Source: Paludibacteraceae bacterium
GTDB lineage: Bacteria; Bacteroidota; Bacteroidia; Bacteroidales; Paludibacteraceae
NCBI GenBank assembly: GCA_017938155.1
Contig: JAGBCD010000034.1
Location: forward strand, 29,952 to 93,951
Reading direction: 5' to 3'
Length of the DNA: 64,000 nt
In this document: positions 16,934 to 27,359 of the stretch, in pieces
Numbering within the stretch: position 1 is the first letter of the stretch
Layout of the letters: each line of letters opens with the position of its first letter
Notes under the pieces: model-generated
What the model was told of the DNA's origin: nothing
Seen by the model: the letters and a program-made list of their open reading frames with translations, nothing else
Database searches by the model: none
Program-made: the position numbers and the translations under genes

Positions 16934-18460
16934 ATGAAACAAGTACGTGTACGTTTTGCTCCCAGTCCTACTGGAGCTCTCCACATTGGAGGAGTGCGAA
17001 CAGCGCTTTATAACTATCTTTTTGCTCGCCAACATGGTGGCACTATGCTTCTAAGAATTGAGGACACCGACTCCACTCGATTTGTAGAAGGCGCAGAAGA
17101 ATATATCACCGAAGCTTTGGCATGGTTAGGTATAGAGATAGACGAAGGCATATGCATGGATGCACCAAATGGTAAAGGTGACCATGGACCATACAGACAA
17201 AGCGAACGCCGAGAGATATATCATCAATACGTACAACAACTGTTAGATAGCGGACATGCTTACATTGCTTTTGATACACCAGAAGAGTTGGAAGCCAAAC
17301 GTAATAGTGTAGCCAATTTCCAATACGACGCGCGTACACGCGGCGAAATGATTAACTCGCTTACCTTGTCCAAAGAAGAAGTGGAACAACGCCTCGCTAA
17401 TGGCGATAAGTATGTGGTTCGCTTCTTGGTACAACCGAACGAAGATATCCATGTACAAGACCTGATTCGAGGAGAAGTTGTTATCAACTCCAACATCATT
17501 GATGACAAAGTGTTGTACAAGTCTGCCGACGACCTACCTACCTATCACATGGCTAATATTGTGGACGACCATTTGATGGAGATTAGTCATGTTATCCGTG
17601 GTGAAGAGTGGTTGCCAAGTGCCCCACTCCATGTGCTCTTGTATCGTGCATTAGGATGGGAAGACACCATGCCACAGTTTGCACACCTTCCTCTACTTCT
17701 CAAACCGGACGGCAACGGCAAACTATCCAAACGTGATGGCGACCGTTTAGGTTTCCCCGTCTTCCCATTGGAATTCCATAACAAGAAGGATGGTTCTGTT
17801 TCTTCGGGTTATCGTGAGAGTGGTTATTATCCTGAAGCTGTAATCAATTTCCTTGCATTGCTTGGCTGGCATGCTACAGGCGACCAAGAGATGTACACCA
17901 TGCAAGAGCTCATCGAACAATTCTCATTGGAGCGTGTAAGCAAATCGGGGGCAAAGTTTGACTATGAGAAGGGCAAATGGTTCAACCACCAATACCTCCA
18001 ACTCAAATCGAATGATGAATTAGCAGAACAGTTTATGCCATATTTGGAGGCGAAAGGAGTAAGTGCTGATACAACTGTAGTTGCCAAGGTTATTGGTTTG
18101 ACAAAAGATCGTGTGAACTTCGTTTCCGAACTTTGGGAGCAAGTCAACTTCTTCTTTGTGGCTCCTACAGAGTATGACGAGAAGTCGCTCAAAAAACGTT
18201 GGAAAGAGGATAGTCCAAAGCATATGACCGAGATGCTCGCATTACTTGAGGCACAAGAAGATTGGTCTGCAGAAGGATTGGACAACTTGATTATGCCATG
18301 GATTGCTGAGAAGGAGTACGGTGTAGGCGTGGTAATGAATGCCTTCCGTATCTGCCTTGTAGGTGCCGCTCGTGGTCCACATATCTGGAACATCACCGAC
18401 GTACTCGGCAAAGAGGAAACCCTCGCTCGCGTCCGCACTGCATTGGAGAAATTAGGATAA
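16934..18460 (+). CDS. gltX: Glutamyl-tRNA synthetase
   Basis: Class I aminoacyl-tRNA synthetase charging tRNA-Glu (or tRNA-Glu and tRNA-Gln if an amidotransferase exists elsewhere). The HIGH-type motif is [11 protein letters not shown] (residues 10-20) and the KMSKS-type motif is [12 protein letters not shown] near 263. The length of 508 aa and the C-terminal anticodon-binding helical domain are normal. The start follows a 42-base gap after the CotH-like gene. A very strong terminator follows 12 bases after the stop, so the permease, CotH-like and gltX genes can form one transcription unit. Confidence 0.96.
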   Translation: MKQVRVRFAPSPTGALHIGGVRTALYNYLFARQHGGTMLLRIEDTDSTRFVEGAEEYITEALAWLGIEIDEGICMDAPNGKGDHGPYRQSERREIYHQYVQQLLDSGHAYIAFDTPEELEAKRNSVANFQYDARTRGEMINSLTLSKEEVEQRLANGDKYVVRFLVQPNEDIHVQDLIRGEVVINSNIIDDKVLYKSADDLPTYHMANIVDDHLMEISHVIRGEEWLPSAPLHVLLYRALGWEDTMPQFAHLPLLLKPDGNGKLSKRDGDRLGFPVFPLEFHNKKDGSVSSGYRESGYYPEAVINFLALLGWHATGDQEMYTMQELIEQFSLERVSKSGAKFDYEKGKWFNHQYLQLKSNDELAEQFMPYLEAKGVSADTTVVAKVIGLTKDRVNFVSELWEQVNFFFVAPTEYDEKSLKKRWKEDSPKHMTEMLALLEAQEDWSAEGLDNLIMPWIAEKEYGVGVVMNAFRICLVGAARGPHIWNITDVLGKEETLARVRTALEKLG

Positions 18461-18472
18461 TATAACCCTATA

Positions 18473-18522
18473 CAACACAAAATCCCCTCAACGCACATAT
18501 CAGTTGGGGGGATTTTGTGTTG
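18473..18522 (+). terminator. Strong intrinsic terminator after gltX
   Basis: A 20-bp stem with one T-G wobble (18473-18492 with 18503-18522) encloses a 10-base loop. The stem itself contains the A-run and T-run. Confidence 0.9.
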
Positions 18523-18580
18523 CCATACTACTTTTCAAGCACAAGGATACAACTATTTTTTCGAATTATACAAAAATATT

Positions 18581-18611
18581 TTTGTATATGTAAGAAAAAT
18601 GAGTACTTTTG
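18581..18611 (+). promoter_or_regulatory. Promoter of flavoprotein-recQ pair
   Basis: TTTG (18581-18584), 19 bases, TACTTTTG (18604-18611). The start site near 18618 leaves a leader of about 35 bases to the ATG at 18653 and argues against the longer upstream reading frame start. Confidence 0.7.
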
Positions 18612-18652
18612 TACGAAATTTGTCGATAATCGATAATCAAACAACCCACACT

Positions 18653-19795
18653 ATGTACAGCGATAAAATACAATATATAGGTTGCGATGATGCAACATTA
18701 GATCTCTTTGAGAGTCAATACCCACTGCCTAATGGCATGTGTTATAATAGTTATCTAATTCAGGGAGAAGATGTTGCAGTAATGGATAGCGTGGATGCAC
18801 GCAAGACTAACGAATGGTTGCAAAACATCAAGGCATCCAACTGCATCCCCCATTACCTCATTGTACAACACATGGAACCCGATCATAGTGGCTCCATTGG
18901 TGCATTCCTCGCTCAATATCCCGAAACGATTGTAGTGGGTAATCGAGCAGCATTGCAGTTCATCGAACAATTTGGTTATCAACCTGCTCATACAATGATG
19001 GTGAAGCATGGCGATATATTGGACTTGGGTGGATTGACTTTACATTTCGTAGCTGCACCGATGGTGCACTGGCCAGAAGTAATGATGACCTATGTGCCCG
19101 AAAAGAAAACCTTATTTTCGGCAGATGCCTTTGGTTCGTTTGGCATATATAGTAACTATGCTGCACATTGGATAGATGAAGCACGCCGCTATTATATCAA
19201 TATATGCGGTAAATATGGTGCACAAGTGCAGGCTGCATTGGCCAAAATAGAGGCATTGGATATCCAGACCATCGCACCGCTACATGGTTGTGTGTTAGAA
19301 GGCATACAAGCAGCAGAAGCACGCCGATTGTATGGAATATGGAGCAAATATGCGGTAGAGCGTGAGGGCATATTGGTAGCATATGCTTCAATACATGGCA
19401 ACACCGCCAAAGTTGCCAAACACATAGCCGAGATGCTACGCACAAATAGCATGGAAGTCAAAGAAATTGACCTCTGCCGCACAGATGTGTCGGAAGCGGT
19501 AGCGCAAGCATTCTGCTACGGAAAAATGGTTCTTTGCGCTTCGAGTTATGACGCAGGTGTATTCCCACCGATGCACATATTCCTCTACAAATTGGGCATC
19601 AAAGGCTACCAATCACGCCAAGTAGCATTGGTGGAGAATGGCACATGGGCACCAAGCGCAGGCAAGACCATGCGCTGTATGCTCGAAGCAATGAAGGATA
19701 TTCAGATTGTAGAACCTATGCTCACTATCCGCAGCGCATGGAAAGAGGAGTACCAAGAACATTTGAATACACTGATTGATAATATTCTGCGTTGA
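18653..19795 (+). CDS. A-type flavoprotein (FprA-like, metallo-beta-lactamase plus flavodoxin)
   Basis: The start at 18653 (MYSDKIQYIGCDDATLDLFE) fits the promoter; the frame is open to 18515. Residues 1-240 form a metallo-beta-lactamase-like diiron domain: the ligand motif reads HMEPDHSGS, with LPNGMCYNSYLI before it and APMVHWPEVMMTYVPE and ADAFGSFG after. Residues from about 250 form a flavodoxin domain (LVAYASIHGNTAKVAKHIAEML, FMN phosphate loop). In this family such proteins reduce O2 to water or NO to N2O, protecting anaerobes. 381 aa is normal. recQ follows after 4 bases. Confidence 0.92.
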   Translation: MYSDKIQYIGCDDATLDLFESQYPLPNGMCYNSYLIQGEDVAVMDSVDARKTNEWLQNIKASNCIPHYLIVQHMEPDHSGSIGAFLAQYPETIVVGNRAALQFIEQFGYQPAHTMMVKHGDILDLGGLTLHFVAAPMVHWPEVMMTYVPEKKTLFSADAFGSFGIYSNYAAHWIDEARRYYINICGKYGAQVQAALAKIEALDIQTIAPLHGCVLEGIQAAEARRLYGIWSKYAVEREGILVAYASIHGNTAKVAKHIAEMLRTNSMEVKEIDLCRTDVSEAVAQAFCYGKMVLCASSYDAGVFPPMHIFLYKLGIKGYQSRQVALVENGTWAPSAGKTMRCMLEAMKDIQIVEPMLTIRSAWKEEYQEHLNTLIDNILR

Positions 19796-19799
19796 TTTT

Positions 19800-21560
19800 A
19801 TGACTGCACACGAAGTACTAAAGACATATTATGGTTATGACCACTTCCGCCCTTTGCAGGAAGAGATTATCCAATCAGTATTGGATGGTCAAGATACCTT
19901 GGCACTATTGCCAACGGGCGGTGGCAAGTCCATCTGCTTCCAAGTTCCAACTCTTGTTATGACACAAAAGGAGGTTGAATATCGTTCGGACGAACTAGGG
20001 CTATGTCTTGTTATTACCCCCTTGATTGCCTTGATGAAAGATCAAGTAGAGAACTTAAAACGCAGAAATATCCTGGCGGCATCCCTTCACTCAGGAATGA
20101 GCATGTTAGAGCAATCAACTGTTTTTGACAATTGCCAATATGGGCCTTACCGTTTTCTGTATATCTCTCCCGAACGTTTGGGTAGCACCACGTTTCGCGA
20201 ACGTCTTACCAAACTCCCCATCAAACTGATTGCTGTAGATGAAGCCCATTGTATCAGCCAATGGGGATATGATTTCAGGCCCAGTTATTTAGGCATCGGC
20301 GAAGTGAGGAAAGACTTGGAAGAACGTTTGCAAACGGCTATACCTATTTTGGCATTAACGGCCACAGCAACTCCCGAAGTGGTGGAGGATATACAGCAGC
20401 AACTCGGTTTCAAACAAACAAACGTCCTTAGCAAAAGTTTTGCACGACCTAATCTACACTATATCGTTCGACACACTGCTCAGAAAGAACAACAATTGCT
20501 TCATATCCTAAGCAAAGTAAAAGGCAGTGCGATAATCTATGTAAGAAACCGTAAGAAGACTTTCCAAATAAGCGAATATATCAATCAGAGTCTTGCTCAT
20601 GAAGCAAACTACACCCTCATGGCGGATTTCTATCATGCAGGATTAAGTAGTGCTGAACGAGCATACAAACAAGATGAGTGGAAAAAAGGCAAAACCCGTA
20701 TCATCGTTTGTACCAATGCTTTTGGTATGGGGATCGACAAACCTGATGTCCGGCTCGTTATTCATTACGACCTACCCGACTCTATTGAGGCATATTTTCA
20801 AGAAGCGGGGCGCGCAGGTAGAGATGAAAAAAACTCCTATGCTGTGCTCCTATACAACGCAGACGATAAAAAAAATGTAATGAAACGCGTTTCTAATACC
20901 TATCCGAGCAGAGAGATAATAGAGAACGTCTATCACAAGACATGCGACTTTTTTGTCGTGGGAGCAGGCTCGGGATTGGGACATTCGTTCATCCTGCATA
21001 TAGACGAACTATGCCAACGCATGCACCTGCCTGTATTACAAACCTACTCCTCTTTTAGCCTACTCAAGCAAGCAGGCTATATTGATTTTCAAGAAGAGCA
21101 AGAGATACAAGCACGGGTACAGATACGTATTCGCCCTCATGAGATGTCTTCGTATAGTTTTACCAGAGAGCAAGAGGAACTGCTCAATCGACTGATGAGG
21201 AAATACACGGGTATCTTTACTGAATTGCAGTATCTTCATGAAGATTGGACAGCAAACGAAGAGAAACGAAATCATGACCTTCTCGTTTCATTGGCCAAAC
21301 GTGGGGTTATTACTTACATCCCACATACCACGGCCTGTACTTTTACGCTCACGATGGAAAGGCAAGTGGATATCTATATCCCAAGTCATATATATGAAAA
21401 ACGTGCAGAGCATTTCAAAACGCAACTGCACGCTATGGTTGAGTATGCTCAACAAACACAATTTTGCCGTTCACAAGTGCTACTCGCCTATTTCGGAGAA
21501 ATCAATGCTCCCCTATGTGGCGGATGCGACGTATGCATCCATCAAAAGCAAAGTCAATAA
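19800..21560 (+). CDS. recQ: RecQ-family ATP-dependent DNA helicase
   Basis: 3'-5' SF2 helicase of recombination and repair. The start at 19800 (MTAHEVLKTYYGYDHFRPLQ) is preferred to 19776 because the latter would overlap the flavoprotein gene. Seen: Q-motif FRPLQ, Walker A LPTGGGKS, DEAH box with the aromatic-rich loop DEAHCISQWGYDFRPSY, motif III ALTATATP, motif V IVCTNAFGMGIDKPDVR and motif VI FQEAGRAGRD. The protein is short (586 aa): it ends in a zinc-knuckle-like CRSQVLLAYFGE...CGGCDVC with no HRDC domain after it, an arrangement common in Bacteroidetes. It converges on era with only 9 bases between stops. Confidence 0.92.
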   Translation: MTAHEVLKTYYGYDHFRPLQEEIIQSVLDGQDTLALLPTGGGKSICFQVPTLVMTQKEVEYRSDELGLCLVITPLIALMKDQVENLKRRNILAASLHSGMSMLEQSTVFDNCQYGPYRFLYISPERLGSTTFRERLTKLPIKLIAVDEAHCISQWGYDFRPSYLGIGEVRKDLEERLQTAIPILALTATATPEVVEDIQQQLGFKQTNVLSKSFARPNLHYIVRHTAQKEQQLLHILSKVKGSAIIYVRNRKKTFQISEYINQSLAHEANYTLMADFYHAGLSSAERAYKQDEWKKGKTRIIVCTNAFGMGIDKPDVRLVIHYDLPDSIEAYFQEAGRAGRDEKNSYAVLLYNADDKKNVMKRVSNTYPSREIIENVYHKTCDFFVVGAGSGLGHSFILHIDELCQRMHLPVLQTYSSFSLLKQAGYIDFQEEQEIQARVQIRIRPHEMSSYSFTREQEELLNRLMRKYTGIFTELQYLHEDWTANEEKRNHDLLVSLAKRGVITYIPHTTACTFTLTMERQVDIYIPSHIYEKRAEHFKTQLHAMVEYAQQTQFCRSQVLLAYFGEINAPLCGGCDVCIHQKQSQ

Positions 21561-21569
21561 TCGGACACA

Positions 21570-22478
21570 CTAATTGAGATCGTATCCATAGTGTCTCAGT
21601 CGAGACTTGCTACTTCTCCAATCTTTGTCCACCTTGACAAAGAGTTGCAAGAAAATTGGTTTTTGGAAAAATTCTTCAATATCTTTTCTTGCACTCATTC
21701 CCACTTTCTTCAGTGCCATTCCACGTTTGCCAATGATAATTCCCTTTTGACTTTCACGTTCAACAAAAATTACAGCTGATATCCTTATGATGCCATTCTT
21801 GTGTTGCTCAGTAGGAGGTTCTTCAATAAACTCTTCTACTTCAACTTCCACACTATAGGGTATCTCTTTGTCGTAATGGAGCAAAATCTTCTCGCGGATG
21901 ATCTCGTCCACAAAGAAACGAGAAGGCTTATCCGTCAATTGGTCCTTGTCAAAAAATGGAGGAGAAACAGGCAATGCTTCACGCACCGCATCAAACAATT
22001 GAACAACGCCAAACTTTTGAATAGCAGAAATAGGAAACACTTTGGCTTGCGGTAAGGTACGCTTCCAATAGTCCACCAAGTTTTCCAGAGTCTCCTGGGT
22101 GGTCAAGTCAATCTTGTTGATAATAACAAACACTTGTGTATTGCTGGACAACCTCTTTACCTTCTCCAAAAAATCTGCATTCTTTTCTGGGTTATCTTGC
22201 ACATCTGTCACATACAACAAGACATCAGCATCTACCAAAGCGGAACGAGAAAACTCAAGCATCTGCTCCTGTAGTCTATAATTAGGTTTGAGCACTCCAG
22301 GTGTATCTGAATAGACGATTTGGAAATCTTCACCGTTCACTATTCCCATGATACGATGTCTGGTAGTCTGTGCCTTGGAGGTAATAATAGATAGACGCTC
22401 TCCAACAAGAGCATTCATAAGTGTCGATTTCCCGACGTTGGGATTGCCTACGATATTTACAAAACCTGATTTATGCAT
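21570..22478 (-). CDS. era: GTPase Era
   Basis: Essential GTPase of 30S assembly that binds the 3' end of 16S rRNA. The start at 22478 (MHKSGFVNIVG) is preferred to 22499 because it matches the normal N-terminus. Motifs: G1 GNPNVGKST, G3 DTPG, G4 NKID, then the C-terminal KH domain (IIGKRGMALKKVGMSARKDIE). 302 aa is the usual size. It lies 147 bases after the M16 peptidase gene on the same strand; no clear promoter is visible between them. Confidence 0.95.
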   Translation of the reverse strand: MHKSGFVNIVGNPNVGKSTLMNALVGERLSIITSKAQTTRHRIMGIVNGEDFQIVYSDTPGVLKPNYRLQEQMLEFSRSALVDADVLLYVTDVQDNPEKNADFLEKVKRLSSNTQVFVIINKIDLTTQETLENLVDYWKRTLPQAKVFPISAIQKFGVVQLFDAVREALPVSPPFFDKDQLTDKPSRFFVDEIIREKILLHYDKEIPYSVEVEVEEFIEEPPTEQHKNGIIRISAVIFVERESQKGIIIGKRGMALKKVGMSARKDIEEFFQKPIFLQLFVKVDKDWRSSKSRLRHYGYDLN

Positions 22479-22625
22479 AATTATGTTCACTACGTTCACG
22501 ATATCTGCTTTGCAAGTATGGTTCCACTTTGTGCACGAAAATGGTTCGCTTCACCCATGCATGCTTGAGTCACTTACACGGTTCCACTACCATTTTCGTC
22601 AAAGCCCATCTAAGCTAACCAAAGC

Positions 22626-25529
22626 TTAGAAATCCAAATCAAGTGGCGCAAATAGACGTGATTTGGACACTTTCACTATCTTGCCATACTTGGCCTGCAA
22701 TGCTTTTTGATCTATGAGTTTGGGATCACCCATGACAATGATAGAAACAGGTTGTCCTTTGATATAGGTCTCATAGAATTGCTTGATTTGTTCGAAAGTG
22801 AGGTTGTTGATTGCCTCTTGGTTGTATTTAGCAGGGTCCATGGTATATCCCATCTCACGCCATGAGTCATATACTTCTGATTTGGAACGGAAAGATGGTT
22901 TGGCTGTTTGTGCATTCTGGCGCAAAGCAGCTTTGACACTCTCAATACGTTCTGGATATTCAGGCATAGAATCCAGCAAGGACATGAAAACATTGATAGC
23001 ATCCACCGCCTTGTCTGATTGAGTTCCTATGTAACCCATAAAGTAAGACTCCTTGCCTGGTAATGGTCCGCGAACGATGCTACCTGAAGCTGTATATGCC
23101 ATGGAACGTTTTTCACGAATCTCATCCAATACGATGCCCGTGAAACCTCCTGAGAAATATTGATTGAAGGCTTGGAAGAGCACAGATTGATCTTTATCGT
23201 ATGGCTTACCATTGAAATAGAAGTAAATAGTTGATTGTTGTACGTTAGAGTTCGCTAGGAAATAGACTTGAGTCTTGTCATAAGTCTTCTTTTGACGAAT
23301 CTCAGGAGAAGTTGAAGGTAGAACACCTTCTTGCAAAGGAAGATTCTTGGTCAAGATATCCTTAACCTCTTCTGCAGGTTTTTGTCCACAATAGTGGATA
23401 TCCAATGCATACTTGATAGCATCCAAGAACTCAACCTTGAGTTTCAACTCATCCATGTAATACACATCCATAAATGGAACAACATCAATATAGTTTGATT
23501 CTTTGTCATACAAGACATACTCACGGAGTGCATCAGCTTGCAATCCATCCATTTTTGACATCATGAAACGGCTGGACAATTCGCTACCTTTGACAGCATC
23601 AAACTGCTTGGTATCAAACTTAGGCATCAACATTTGACGTTGAACTAATTGGCAAATCTCTGCCAAGTTTTTCTCATCACCAATAATGGAAACATAGAAA
23701 TAACTACCCGATACACCATATGCACAACGACCACCCAACTCAGAGAGTTGACGACGGAAGTCTTGTGGTTCAATGTTTGGCATGATACCAGCACGGTTCA
23801 TAAGAGAAGTCACAAACTCTAACATCGGTTTTTTAGTTGTACCTATACCAAAGACCAAATCTAAAGAGAAAATATCGTTCTTAGGATTGGTAGCATAATG
23901 CAATTTCACGTTGTCATCAATGGTCATCACCTTAACGTCATTCATATCCACAAATGTTTGTTTGAGATTACCTTGTGGCAAAGTTTTGAAATGCTTAGCA
24001 TACTCTGTCTCTTGACTATTGATTAGTTCCAGAGGTTTGATTTTTGGTTTAGCCAATTTGTTTTTCTTAGGATCGCCCTCATCGAATGACAATGTCATAT
24101 GATCAGCATCAAAATATTTTTTTGCAATACGTTGAATATCTTCTTTAGTCAACGCTTGTATTCTATCGTTCTCGGTAAAGATATCATCTATTGGCATATT
24201 ATACACGAAACTATACATCAAGGAACTCATCTTAGAATCAGAACTTTCATATAGCAATTTATAGTTTTGCGCATACTCTGCTTTGACTGTTTGAATCAAC
24301 CAATCAGGTATATCACCATTTTTCAAGCGGTTAATCTCTGCCATAACGATACGTTCGGTAGCCGTATTTGATTCATAAGATTGTTGATTGACATCAAAAT
24401 AAGGAACCGCTTGCACAAGGATACGACCTTGGTCACGACGTGCATCTACACTGGCACCAGCAGAAGACACTACACCATCAATATTCAATTTATCAAGCAA
24501 ACCTGTACTGGTAGAGTTGTTGAGAAGTGATACAACAAATTGCAAAGGCAATAAGTCTTCGTCTTTCATACTTACACCATCATATGCCCAAACAACAGTT
24601 GGATAGTAGCCCACTTTGAATTTGTATTTTGGGTTACCTGCAAAAGATGTTTTAGGATAAGTAGGACGTTCTGGCAATGGTTTGCTTTGCAAGCGTCCAA
24701 AAGTCTCTGCTATCATAGGCTTGGTAGTCTCCGTATCAAAATCACCTACAATGATAAGCGCCATATTATTAGGCACATACCATGTATTATAGAACTCAAT
24801 GAGTTTGCTAAGACGTGGATTTTTCAAGTGTTCAGGCAAACCTATCACATCACGCTCGTAAGGGTGTCCTGCATACAATTTGCTAAACAAGTGTTGACGA
24901 ACATGTGTACTTGGATTGTCTTGATACATATTATACTCCTCAAATACATTCTCCAACTCAGCTTGGAAAGTACGATATACAGGATCGATCAAACGGTCTG
25001 AGAAAATGGTCAACCATTTGTACATGCTGGCAGCAGGGAAAGAGTTATGATAACAAGTCATATCATAACTTGTAAACGCATTTACACCCGTAGCACCTAT
25101 TCCATCCAACAAAACGAAGAAATCTTCGACAGTAGCATATTTGGCAGCCTCAATAGATGCTTCATTGATTTTGGTTGTCAATTCAGCACGTTTCGCCTCG
25201 TCAGTGGTTACCGCATACTCGTCATAGAGACGGATAATCTCCTCATAGTATGGTTTCTCTTTTTCCCAATCAAGAGCACCGATTTTTTGTGTACCTTTGA
25301 AAAGCATATGCTCAAGATAATGTGCCAAACCTGTATATTCAGCTGGTTCATCCATTGCACCAGCACGTACAGCCACATACCCCGTCACATCAGGTTGGTC
25401 ATGATCCTCCCACAGAATAACCGTCAGCCCATTGTCTAACTTATACTCCGTCAATCCTTCGCGCGATTGCGCCATCAGCATGGTCAGCGACATCACCATT
25501 GCCATGCCCAATAAAAACATCTTTTTCAT
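22626..25529 (-). CDS. M16 family zinc metallopeptidase (two-module, insulinase type)
   Basis: A 967-aa secreted or periplasmic peptidase. Signal peptide MKKMFLLGMAMVMSLTMLMA. The inverted zinc motif HYLEH is at residues 70-74, with the distal glutamate expected in the region ENVFEEYNMYQDNPSTH near 165. Two M16 N-lobe/C-lobe pairs are arranged in tandem; the second (from about 520) lacks an HxxEH and should be the inactive half, as in other one-chain members. Family role: degradation of peptides held in a closed chamber. It is the only gene with its own perfect promoter in this part of the minus-strand block. Confidence 0.93.
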   Translation of the reverse strand: MKKMFLLGMAMVMSLTMLMAQSREGLTEYKLDNGLTVILWEDHDQPDVTGYVAVRAGAMDEPAEYTGLAHYLEHMLFKGTQKIGALDWEKEKPYYEEIIRLYDEYAVTTDEAKRAELTTKINEASIEAAKYATVEDFFVLLDGIGATGVNAFTSYDMTCYHNSFPAASMYKWLTIFSDRLIDPVYRTFQAELENVFEEYNMYQDNPSTHVRQHLFSKLYAGHPYERDVIGLPEHLKNPRLSKLIEFYNTWYVPNNMALIIVGDFDTETTKPMIAETFGRLQSKPLPERPTYPKTSFAGNPKYKFKVGYYPTVVWAYDGVSMKDEDLLPLQFVVSLLNNSTSTGLLDKLNIDGVVSSAGASVDARRDQGRILVQAVPYFDVNQQSYESNTATERIVMAEINRLKNGDIPDWLIQTVKAEYAQNYKLLYESSDSKMSSLMYSFVYNMPIDDIFTENDRIQALTKEDIQRIAKKYFDADHMTLSFDEGDPKKNKLAKPKIKPLELINSQETEYAKHFKTLPQGNLKQTFVDMNDVKVMTIDDNVKLHYATNPKNDIFSLDLVFGIGTTKKPMLEFVTSLMNRAGIMPNIEPQDFRRQLSELGGRCAYGVSGSYFYVSIIGDEKNLAEICQLVQRQMLMPKFDTKQFDAVKGSELSSRFMMSKMDGLQADALREYVLYDKESNYIDVVPFMDVYYMDELKLKVEFLDAIKYALDIHYCGQKPAEEVKDILTKNLPLQEGVLPSTSPEIRQKKTYDKTQVYFLANSNVQQSTIYFYFNGKPYDKDQSVLFQAFNQYFSGGFTGIVLDEIREKRSMAYTASGSIVRGPLPGKESYFMGYIGTQSDKAVDAINVFMSLLDSMPEYPERIESVKAALRQNAQTAKPSFRSKSEVYDSWREMGYTMDPAKYNQEAINNLTFEQIKQFYETYIKGQPVSIIVMGDPKLIDQKALQAKYGKIVKVSKSRLFAPLDLDF

Positions 25530-25572
25530 ATTGTTTAAAATTATATTTTAACTTTTTCGTAAAATTAGCATG

Positions 25573-25604
25573 CAAAGATACAAAAAATATTGAACTTGTG
25601 CAAA
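25573..25604 (-). promoter_or_regulatory. Promoter of the M16 peptidase gene
   Basis: TTTG (25604-25601), 20 bases, TATCTTTG (25580-25573): perfect consensus, about 44 bases before the ATG at 25529. Confidence 0.75.
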
Positions 25605-25923
25605 AAACATTGCATTTTTGTAGCAATCCCCTTTGAATCCTAAACAAATCTTACGTACCTCTAACATACATCAAAGCGGATAGTCTTAGAAAGATAGGTA
25701 AATGAAAGAGAATTACAAATTAGCTATTTACCTCGTATTCACTCAAGTGTTATTACATTATTTGTTCACGCTCGACCATTACGAGATAATAATAAAATCA
25801 AAATCTCCTCTGTTGTAACATTGAAACAACTCACCCAGTCGGTTGACTGGGTGAGTATTGTATATATATGCTTCTCCTACTCCATAGAGAGGTTGAGAAT
25901 AGCATCGTATGGGATAACTTGGC
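25605..25923. other. Intergenic stretch between M16 and tdh
   Basis: No gene seen. The only structure is a 12-bp perfect hairpin ACTCACCCAGTC / GACTGGGTGAGT at 25829-25856, 68 bases past the tdh stop. It probably ends tdh transcription, although the T-run is weak. Confidence 0.55.
25829..25856 (-). terminator. Hairpin downstream of tdh
   Basis: A 12-bp perfect stem with a 4-base loop. It is followed on the minus strand by a mixed T-rich stretch rather than a clean T-run. Confidence 0.55.
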
Positions 25924-26949
25924 TTACCACTCAAGCAACACCTTGCCACATTGACCACTGACCATCACGTCAAATCCCTTTTGGAAATCGTCGAAATGGA
26001 AGCGGTGGGTGATCACTGGACTCAAGTCTAAACCGCCTAAGAGCATTTGCTCCATCTGGTACCATGTCTCCCACATACGGCGACCGGTGATACCCTTGAT
26101 AGTCAAAGCATTGAAAATAATATCGGACCAATTAACTTTCGTATCACTCGGCAAAATACCCAATTGTGCAATATTTGCGCCTTTGTACATATGTGCAATC
26201 ATATCATTGAACGCAGCAGGAGCACCCGACATCTCCAATCCGACATCAAAACCACGGATGCCCAGTTGTTTCATTGCACCCTCTACTGTCTCGCCTTTTG
26301 AACCATTAACAGTGATGGTTGCCCCCATCTTCTTAGCTATCTCAAGGCGTTGCTCATTCAGGTCTGTCACCACAATATTCTTCGCTCCTGCATAGCGGCA
26401 AATACCTGCTGCCATGGTACCTATCAAACCTGCACCCGTGATGAGTACATCCTCGCCCAAAAGTGGAAATGCTAAAGCCGTGTGCGTAGCATTGCCAAAT
26501 GGGTCCATGATAGCTGCAAAATCATCCGAAATCTCAGGACGAATATGCACAATATTGCTCTCTGGAATAGTCACGTACTCCGCAAAAGCGCCATCCTTGC
26601 CAAAGATACCAACAGATAATGAGTTCTCGCACACATGTCCCATACCACGACGACAGTTGCGACAAGTGCCACAAACAATATGTCCTTCAGCAGTAACACG
26701 GTCACCTACTTTCACACCACGAACACCAGGACCAACCTCTACTGCCACGCCAACAAACTCGTGCCCCATAATATAAGGAGGTGTACAATGGTTCTGTGAC
26801 CACTCGTCCCATTTGTACATATGTAAATCTGTACCGCAAATAGCGGCTTTGGTAACCTTGATGAGCACATCATTGACGCCTACTATAGGCATTGGTACTT
26901 CTTCCATCCACAGCCCCGGTTCGGCATAACGTTTTACTAAAGCTTTCAT
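25924..26949 (-). CDS. tdh: L-threonine 3-dehydrogenase
   Basis: Zinc-dependent MDR dehydrogenase oxidising L-threonine to 2-amino-3-ketobutyrate with NAD. 341 aa equals the E. coli size. Seen: the catalytic zinc site CGTDLHMYKWDEW and GHEFVG; the structural zinc cysteines in CGTCRNCRRGMGHVC; the coenzyme-binding segment VLITGAGLIGTMAAGI; and HRFHFDDFQKGFDVM at the end. The product is cleaved to glycine and acetyl-CoA by Kbl, encoded upstream on the same strand. Unlike the usual kbl-tdh operon, a 630-base gap with a terminator and tandem repeats separates them. Confidence 0.94.
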   Translation of the reverse strand: MKALVKRYAEPGLWMEEVPMPIVGVNDVLIKVTKAAICGTDLHMYKWDEWSQNHCTPPYIMGHEFVGVAVEVGPGVRGVKVGDRVTAEGHIVCGTCRNCRRGMGHVCENSLSVGIFGKDGAFAEYVTIPESNIVHIRPEISDDFAAIMDPFGNATHTALAFPLLGEDVLITGAGLIGTMAAGICRYAGAKNIVVTDLNEQRLEIAKKMGATITVNGSKGETVEGAMKQLGIRGFDVGLEMSGAPAAFNDMIAHMYKGANIAQLGILPSDTKVNWSDIIFNALTIKGITGRRMWETWYQMEQMLLGGLDLSPVITHRFHFDDFQKGFDVMVSGQCGKVLLEW

Positions 26950-26988
26950 ATTATTAAATATTTCTATGTTTCAAACGAATCTGGGTGT

Positions 26989-27019
26989 AAAGGTAGTAAA
27001 AAATCACAACTCGTGCAAG
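26989..27019 (-). promoter_or_regulatory. Possible promoter of tdh
   Basis: TACCTTTA (26996-26989) is preceded by CTTG (27019-27016) at 19 bases. Both boxes are one base off consensus. It supports separate transcription of tdh from kbl. Confidence 0.4.
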
Positions 27020-27359
27020 AATTTTCCGTATTTTATTATAACTTCTATAAACTTTAAATGATTTATGGGTTTCATTTGTATTCGCACATCACTCGGTTAG
27101 CACGTCATTACCCCTTGCGATGCTAGTCGTAATCAGCAATTGTTTTATAATAATGTATGAATACCCAATAAATGCATAAAGATATTTTTCAACTTTAATA
27201 TAAAGACCAAGTTACTTCTTGTCGAAGTCACTCTTAGGTATTAAACTTAGTTTTCGCATAATAACAGACAGAAACAACGATATGATTAATAGAATTTAAC
27301 CATTTATATCTAGTCCTATTTATAATATCAATAACCAAACATTATCGTTACACTCCATA
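27020..27359. other. AT-rich intergenic stretch, nothing recognised
   Basis: Between the possible tdh promoter and the 11-bp array no ORF, tRNA or strong hairpin is seen. Confidence 0.5.

Noticed and set aside
18515-18652. Longer N-terminus of the flavoprotein
   Set aside because: It overlaps the gltX terminator and the promoter, and family homology begins at 18653.
19800-21560. Truncated RecQ (no HRDC)
   Set aside because: Short RecQ proteins ending after the zinc-binding part are common in Bacteroidetes; no frameshift is seen downstream.
23000-25000. Missing HxxEH in the second half of the M16 protein as a defect
   Set aside because: An inactive second module is normal for one-chain M16 peptidases.
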